From: Neckera pumila
Taxonomy: Eukaryota > Streptophyta > Bryopsida > Hypnales > Neckeraceae
Assembly (NCBI GenBank): GCA_963969595.1
Contig: OZ018414.1
Coordinates: 21,931,660 to 21,995,659, forward strand
DNA: 64,000 bases
Reading direction: 5' to 3'
Numbering within the stretch: the first letter of the stretch is position 1; the number at the start of each line of letters is the position of its first letter. This document shows positions 59,051-64,000 of this stretch, piece by piece. The position numbers were made by a program, and so were the translations under genes. A model generated the notes under the pieces. The model saw only the letters and a list, made by a program, of their open reading frames with translations, was not told where the DNA came from and ran no database searches.

Positions 59051-62000
59051 ATGGAGACGATGGCGAGCTTGTTGAAATCCCTGGGCCACCACAAGAATCG
59101 ACCACACTCCTCCCACTCTCCCCACCACCACCAGCCGTTCCCCGCAGTGGAGAATCACGCCGCAGGAGCTCCCAATTCTTTGTGGGCTTCCCCCATTAAG
59201 ACCCCTCCATTTCCAACCAACACTCCATGGCAGAACTTTGTCCTCAACGCCGGCACTTGCCACGAGAATCTGCACCCTTTTCTTGTTCAGCTTCAATCTG
59301 ATTCTCTCTCCCTTTCTTACCCTCCACGAACTTCAACGCCAGCCTTCATCTTCACCCCTTTCATCGCCGACCTCACCTTCAAACTCCTTGAGCCTCCCCA
59401 ATCTTCTCATGTCGTCTCCCACTACGACGATCTCAGCGTCACAGTCGACTTCGGGAAGTTCCAAGTGCCGTTAGTCCAAGGCTCCCCGTATATCACCATG
59501 GTTGTTTCTGACGGCACACCCAGCTTCTCCACCATCCACGCCGTCGTAGGCTTCTGGGCGAATCCCGAGCATACCAAGCACCGCATCACGCTCAACAACA
59601 AACAAACTTGGTTGGTGTACTCCTCCTCTCCATTACATCTCTCATGTACCTTTCATGGCGCAGGGATTACAACAATATCTCAATCTGATGAATGTTCTTT
59701 TCATGGCGTGATACGCGTGACGGTCGTCTCCAATTGTGAGGAAGGGGAAGACGATGAGAGCTTGCTTGACAAGTACCGCACCTGTTACCCCATTGGGGGT
59801 GTGATTGAGTTTTACGAGAATTTTGAAGTGATTTACAAGTGGGAGACGCGTGGCGATGGGGAGCTTCTGATGCTTACATTACCCTTACACCGAGAGATGA
59901 TGTCGAAGTGTTACACGAGGATGGTACCCAGTGTTGGATTTCAGAGCTTGGATGGGGAGTTGCAAGGCGTTGTGGGACAGAAGTGGGGGTTGGTGGTGAA
60001 AAGAGTTGAGATTTTGTGGCATTCGAGAACAGGGATTCATGATGTGCAAGCAAGAGAAGAAGTTGTGGAGGCGTTGGAAGAGGATGTGAAGAAGTTGGTG
60101 GGGATTACGACGCCGTCGACGTATTTTCATGGCAAGGCGTTGGCGAGAGCGGCGAGATTGGCCCTCATTGCGGAAGAATTGAGGATGTTTAGCCTTGTGG
60201 GAAAAGTGGTGGAGTTTTTGCAGAAGGGGATTACGCCGTGGTTGGTGGGGGAGTTTGAAGGGAACGCTTTGGTGTATGATACGACGTGGGGAGGGATTAT
60301 CAGTCGTGAGGGGTCGAGAGATTCCGGTGCTGATTTTGGACTGGGAGTTTATAATGATCACCACTTCCATCTCGGATACTTCGTTTATGCGGGTAACGTG
60401 TTGCCCCTCATGATGTTTTGGCATTTTGTGTGCGTCATGGACTTCCTTGTGTTCAATTTTTTGTTTTTCTGGAACCAGCACTTGCAATATTCTTTGCTAG
60501 TTCTGGTATTATAAAATTTGTCCCTGACTGAATTATTGATTTTTCACAATATTACCAAGCAAATTGGTCATTCTGATACCATGAGATCTTTGTCCTTTTG
60601 GTGATGATTCGTTCTTAAGTATTTTCAATGCAAGTTTGTTCAGCATCCAATTGATCTAATGTCAGAATTGTTTGATTGAGAAACGCTCTTCTCCTGTTCT
60701 TGATGTAAATGCCATTCCAATTCTTTCAATGCAAGTTTATGCCAGCAGCAGATACAGAAGCATGTTGATTGAGAAACACTCCTCGCTTCGTTTTGTTGCC
60801 ATTCAAGTTGTTTCCAACGCAAGTTTTCAGGAGCCAATTCGAAGTTCATTTAGATGCATTGTTTGAAGTTGCGGTTCCTTTCTTGTTGTGTGCTGTGATG
60901 CAACAGGCGCGGTGTTGGCGAGGCTGGACCACTACTGGGCGCAGAACTTCAAGCCCCATATGTACACCCTCATCCACGACTACATGAGCATTGAACGGCG
61001 CGACTTCCCCCGTCTCCGCAACTTCGACTGCTACACGCTGCACTCGTGGGCAAGCGGGCTCACCGAGTTTGCCGATGGACGCAACCAGGAGTCCACCAGT
61101 GAGGCTGTCAATGCTTATTACGCAGCTGCCCTGGCAGGGTTGGCCTACAACGACTTCGACATGGTCACTCTGGCCAGCACTCTTTGTGCTCTGGAGAATC
61201 GAGCTTCGCAGCTCCTCTGGCATGTTCCGTCCAACAGCAAGCTGTACGAGCCGGAGTTCGTTGCAGCAAATCGTGTGGTGTCCATTGTGTGGTCGACTAA
61301 GCGCGACAGTGGCTTGTGGTTTGCAGGTGAGAATGATGATGAACCCAAGCATGTTATAAAGTCTTTTAACACTTACCCTTGAGACTTGGGCATTTTTCTT
61401 ATTTTTGAGGGTTATTTCATCTCTTTGCACTCATATTTTTACAGAATCTCTTTCTGAAGTTTATAGATTATAGCAAAATGAAGTCAATCAATTAAAGTAA
61501 TTGTGAATCAGTTTGATTATTGACTTTTGTAATTGCTTCAAAGTAGGACATCAAATTTAGTTTTATTTTTTCTCAATTTTGATGACGATGAAATCTAAGA
61601 TTCAATTGTTTGAGTAGCATACATAGAAACGTGCATTTGACACATTCAGAATGACAAACCATCATAATCGAACCAAAATTCATGAATTTATAAGTTGTTG
61701 ACGTTTCGAAAGTTGCATTTTCCAAACTCATATCTCATTGGATTTAATTCATCGTTGTGATTGGACAACTCCCGTAGTCGAATAACGAAATTCTGTTAGG
61801 GATTTTAGTTCAATGTATTGACAGAAATTGTCATTATGTGGCACTAAATTTGGCTTGAGAAATCTCCACAGGGCCTTTAATTTAGAGGTTAGGAATGAGG
61901 ATGTACGTTACTTTTAGGAATGCTGAGAACTGTTAGGAATTATCTTAAATTGTTTTGCTTTTTTGTGTGTGTGTAGGAGCTGAGCGACGTGACTGTAGGC

Positions 62001-62275
62001 TTGGCATCCAGGTGCTGCCCATCACACCCATAACGGAGGACATGTTTCCCGACAAACATTACGTGAAGGAGCTAGTGGACTGGGCGACGGAGTCGATCAA
62101 CAACGAAGGCGTCACGGATGCATGGAGAGGCTTCGTATACGCCTTGAAAGCCATTTACAGCCCCAAGGCTGCATTGGAGGACGCCATGAGCCTCAATGAG
62201 CATGACGATGGCAACTCATATACAAACCTATTGTGGTGGATTCATACGCGGAGAACGCTTTCTTCTCACCCATAG
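59051..62275 (+). CDS. Glycoside hydrolase family 81 endo-beta-1,3-glucanase
   Basis: Exons 59051-60392, 60907-61326 and 61977-62275 give 686 aa. Residues about 50-300 form the N-terminal beta-sandwich region (PTNTPWQNFVLNAG, FIADLTFKL, GSPYITMVV). Residues about 310-686 form the catalytic (alpha/alpha)6-like part. The catalytic signature is present: Asp436 in GVYNDHHFHLGYFVYAG, and Glu509 with Glu513 in DGRNQESTSEAVN, spaced as in bacterial GH81 enzymes. The C-terminus has the family ending DAWRGFVYALKAIY and DDGNSYTNLLWWIHTR. These enzymes hydrolyse beta-1,3-glucans such as callose or fungal wall glucan. No signal peptide is visible: the N-terminus is MASLLKSLGHHKNRPHSSHS, His/Ser/Pro-rich. 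An intracellular or unconventional location is therefore possible. Exon 1 is GC-richer than its surroundings. Confidence 0.93.
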
Positions 62276-64000
62276 CCACTTGGCCATCCATGAACATAAA
62301 GCGCGAAGGTAACTACTCCTGAAATTGTCCTAATCTAGTCCAAATTAGCATTTTGATCATGGTTCCTATTATTGAACTGTAAGTTTTCGCTTGGTCTTGT
62401 GGGGAGTCAAAACAGGATTCCAGATTGCCTTAGCATGCATATTCTGGACACCATACTAACAAACTATGAATTTTCAAAGTGCCGAAAATAGGTGTACCCA
62501 ATATTGATCCCAACCAGGCTCCCCTTTTAGACAAGAATTTGTAGGGGTTGGTTATAGAAACAGATCGCAATTAGGTGCAGTTACCTTCTGTAGAATTGTA
62601 GATAGCAACCTTGGTCGTGGATGGTTTATCATGTGGCTCTTCGAGACAATGAATTTCATCACATGTGCAACTCGTTCATCCCAAGGACTTCCACAACTGT
62701 ATGGTTCGCATCCACTTGGGCTCTCGATTTTGTTGAAGTGTCACTCTCTCATTAGATATCAATTCGCACTGTAGGCACTGATAATCTGTTACCCTCAAAT
62801 GTCTTTTCCGAACTACCAAATGCAATTACAATGTCCTCATGGATGTAAATAGCTGGAAGTAGCGTATTGATGAATAAATTGTTTTCATAACCATATTACT
62901 TGCCTGGGGATGATGAACTGCGAGGTAATGTTGTAATTGTTACTTCCGTGGATGAGTACAGTATTCTAGCTACTTTGCAGAGATTTCATCATCTTTCATC
63001 AACTTTGTAGGATGATTGAGATTTTGGGACTGATTTCACCAATTAATGATGTATATAGTTCAAAACACCGAGTTTACTACAGTAGAACCTCCCTAATCCA
63101 ATACTCTCTAAACTAATAAAGCTCTGTTAGGAAGTATTGATTGTCAGTCCCAACTTAACAATATGAACCACATATGAACATCATGACCCTCCCTAATGTA
63201 ATAGCCTCTCTAATGCAATATGTCAAACCGGTCCCAACTCTGTTACTTTAGAGAGGTTCTATTGTATTGTATGCAATAAGAGAGTTCGTAGGTGATTGGG
63301 CTCAACTTCAAGTATTTTTATGTAGTGTAATTAGAGGCCACTTTAGTTAGGTGCCATTTTTACACCTCTCTAATGCGTAGTCCCGGCACTATGCACTATG
63401 CACCAGTGTCCACTTCATCAAGCACTTCATCAACAGCACAGGGCCTTTGTATGCCATCTCCATAGTACTCCCAATTTCCTAGCAAGTAAAGAGGAGCTTG
63501 AACAAGGTGTCAAAAATTGGGAATAGCAAGGCTGAGGTTGTCGAGGGAGAATTTTGAATGTGCTCATTGAAGATGGCAATCCCAAAGGAATGGATCCACC
63601 CACACGCCCTAATTTGCGACAAGTCCAGAGATTCCAAAGCCGTCAAATTCACTCCTCTGTCTACTCTTCAAATGTTTCCTTCCAATCTGTCGGATGGTAA
63701 ATTCAATTCAAGTCTTTCAAACCGACCAGGTCCACAATCCCTTGAAGAATCTTCCCCCGATTGCCTTGTATTCGAATGCACCGGTTTGCTATGTCATCAC
63801 CTACCTGTCTTATTGTCAAACTCAATCTCTAGTTCAATACAAAGTAAAATGAGTCAGTGCTTGTTGGGCCATTGGCAATCCAAGCACGTTGCAACCCATC
63901 CAAATTTCCAAAGGCTTGGGGCATGGATCCGATGAGCTTGTTAAATGACAGGTTCAAGTTTAGTTTCCAAACCCCTTCAAGGATTGAAGTGACTAAGCCT
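62276..64000. other. 3' flank of the GH81 gene
   Basis: It contains the expected 3' UTR and the pogo-like MITE at 63080-63264. A 125-codon plus frame at 63558-63935 has words such as NLSDGKFNSSL and GLLCHHLP, but no established family or splice partner. Minus-strand words there (for example around 63640-63760) faintly resemble leucine-rich-repeat spacing. A gene fragment running off the window edge cannot be excluded. Confidence 0.35.
63080..63264. mobile_element. pogo-like (Emigrant/Lemi1-type) MITE
   Basis: The left end CAGTAGAACCTCCCTAA (from 63080) and the right end TTTAGAGAGGTTCTATTG (to 63264) are inverted repeats. Both are bordered by TA (63078-63079 and 63265-63266). The end sequence CAGTAGAACCTC is characteristic of plant pogo/Tigger-related MITEs. 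The 185-bp interior repeats CCTCCCTAATGTAATA-like words and is non-coding. Confidence 0.82.

Noticed and set aside
59885..60487. 200-codon minus frame opposite the GH81 gene
   Set aside because: It is a shadow of GC-rich GH81 exon 1; composition is His/Arg/Pro-rich with no family pattern, while the plus frame has the full catalytic signature.
60846..61430. 194-codon minus frame over GH81 exon 2
   Set aside because: Antisense shadow of the conserved catalytic exon.

Overview
This window is nuclear DNA of a land plant. All six convincing genes are split by GT-AG introns. Five have characteristic plant homologues: chloroplast CRM-domain splicing factors, a YlmH/photosystem II-type S4 protein, a plant LRR-VIII-like receptor kinase, a plant-type HAD-IG 5'-nucleotidase and a GH81 beta-1,3-glucanase. 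Telomere-like AAACCCTA motifs occur in one promoter region, and the AT-rich spacers hold many small inverted-repeat elements. Sequence character and gene architectures fit a non-flowering plant such as a bryophyte, but I cannot name a species.

Layout. (1) 1265-9641, minus: a 12-exon gene that reads in one frame from a CAF1/CAF2-like half (two CRM domains) into a CFM/CRS1-like half (three CRM domains). (2) 10446-14116, plus: a 10-exon S4-domain gene, head to head with gene 1 across about 0.8 kb; both products probably act on organellar RNA. (3) 16431-25400, minus: a 19-exon LRR receptor kinase with tandem decayed copies of its 3' end just downstream. (4) About 25.4-49.2 kb: gene-poor, AT-rich DNA with nested TA-flanked MITEs, an AAT microsatellite, old segmental repeats, foldbacks, retroelement-like A-rich tails, a broken coiled-coil gene and a satellite-like field of TTGTTTCAA words. 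(5) 49225-50352, plus: a three-exon gene for a 65-residue protein resembling the complex I B9/NDUFA3 subunit. (6) 51289-57318, minus: a 12-exon HAD-IG 5'-nucleotidase. (7) 59051-62275, plus: a 3-exon GH81 endo-beta-1,3-glucanase. A pogo-like MITE lies downstream at 63.1 kb.

In all gene models, exon joins were chosen by GT-AG borders, codon phase and agreement with remembered family patterns. Exon lengths sum to whole codons in every case: 1398, 346, 895, 65, 553 and 686 residues. No rRNA, convincing tRNA or CRISPR array was seen. The strongest novelty candidate is the fused five-CRM gene. A second theme is an approximately 400-bp repeat family that recurs in the same orientation in introns or flanks of two unrelated minus-strand genes.
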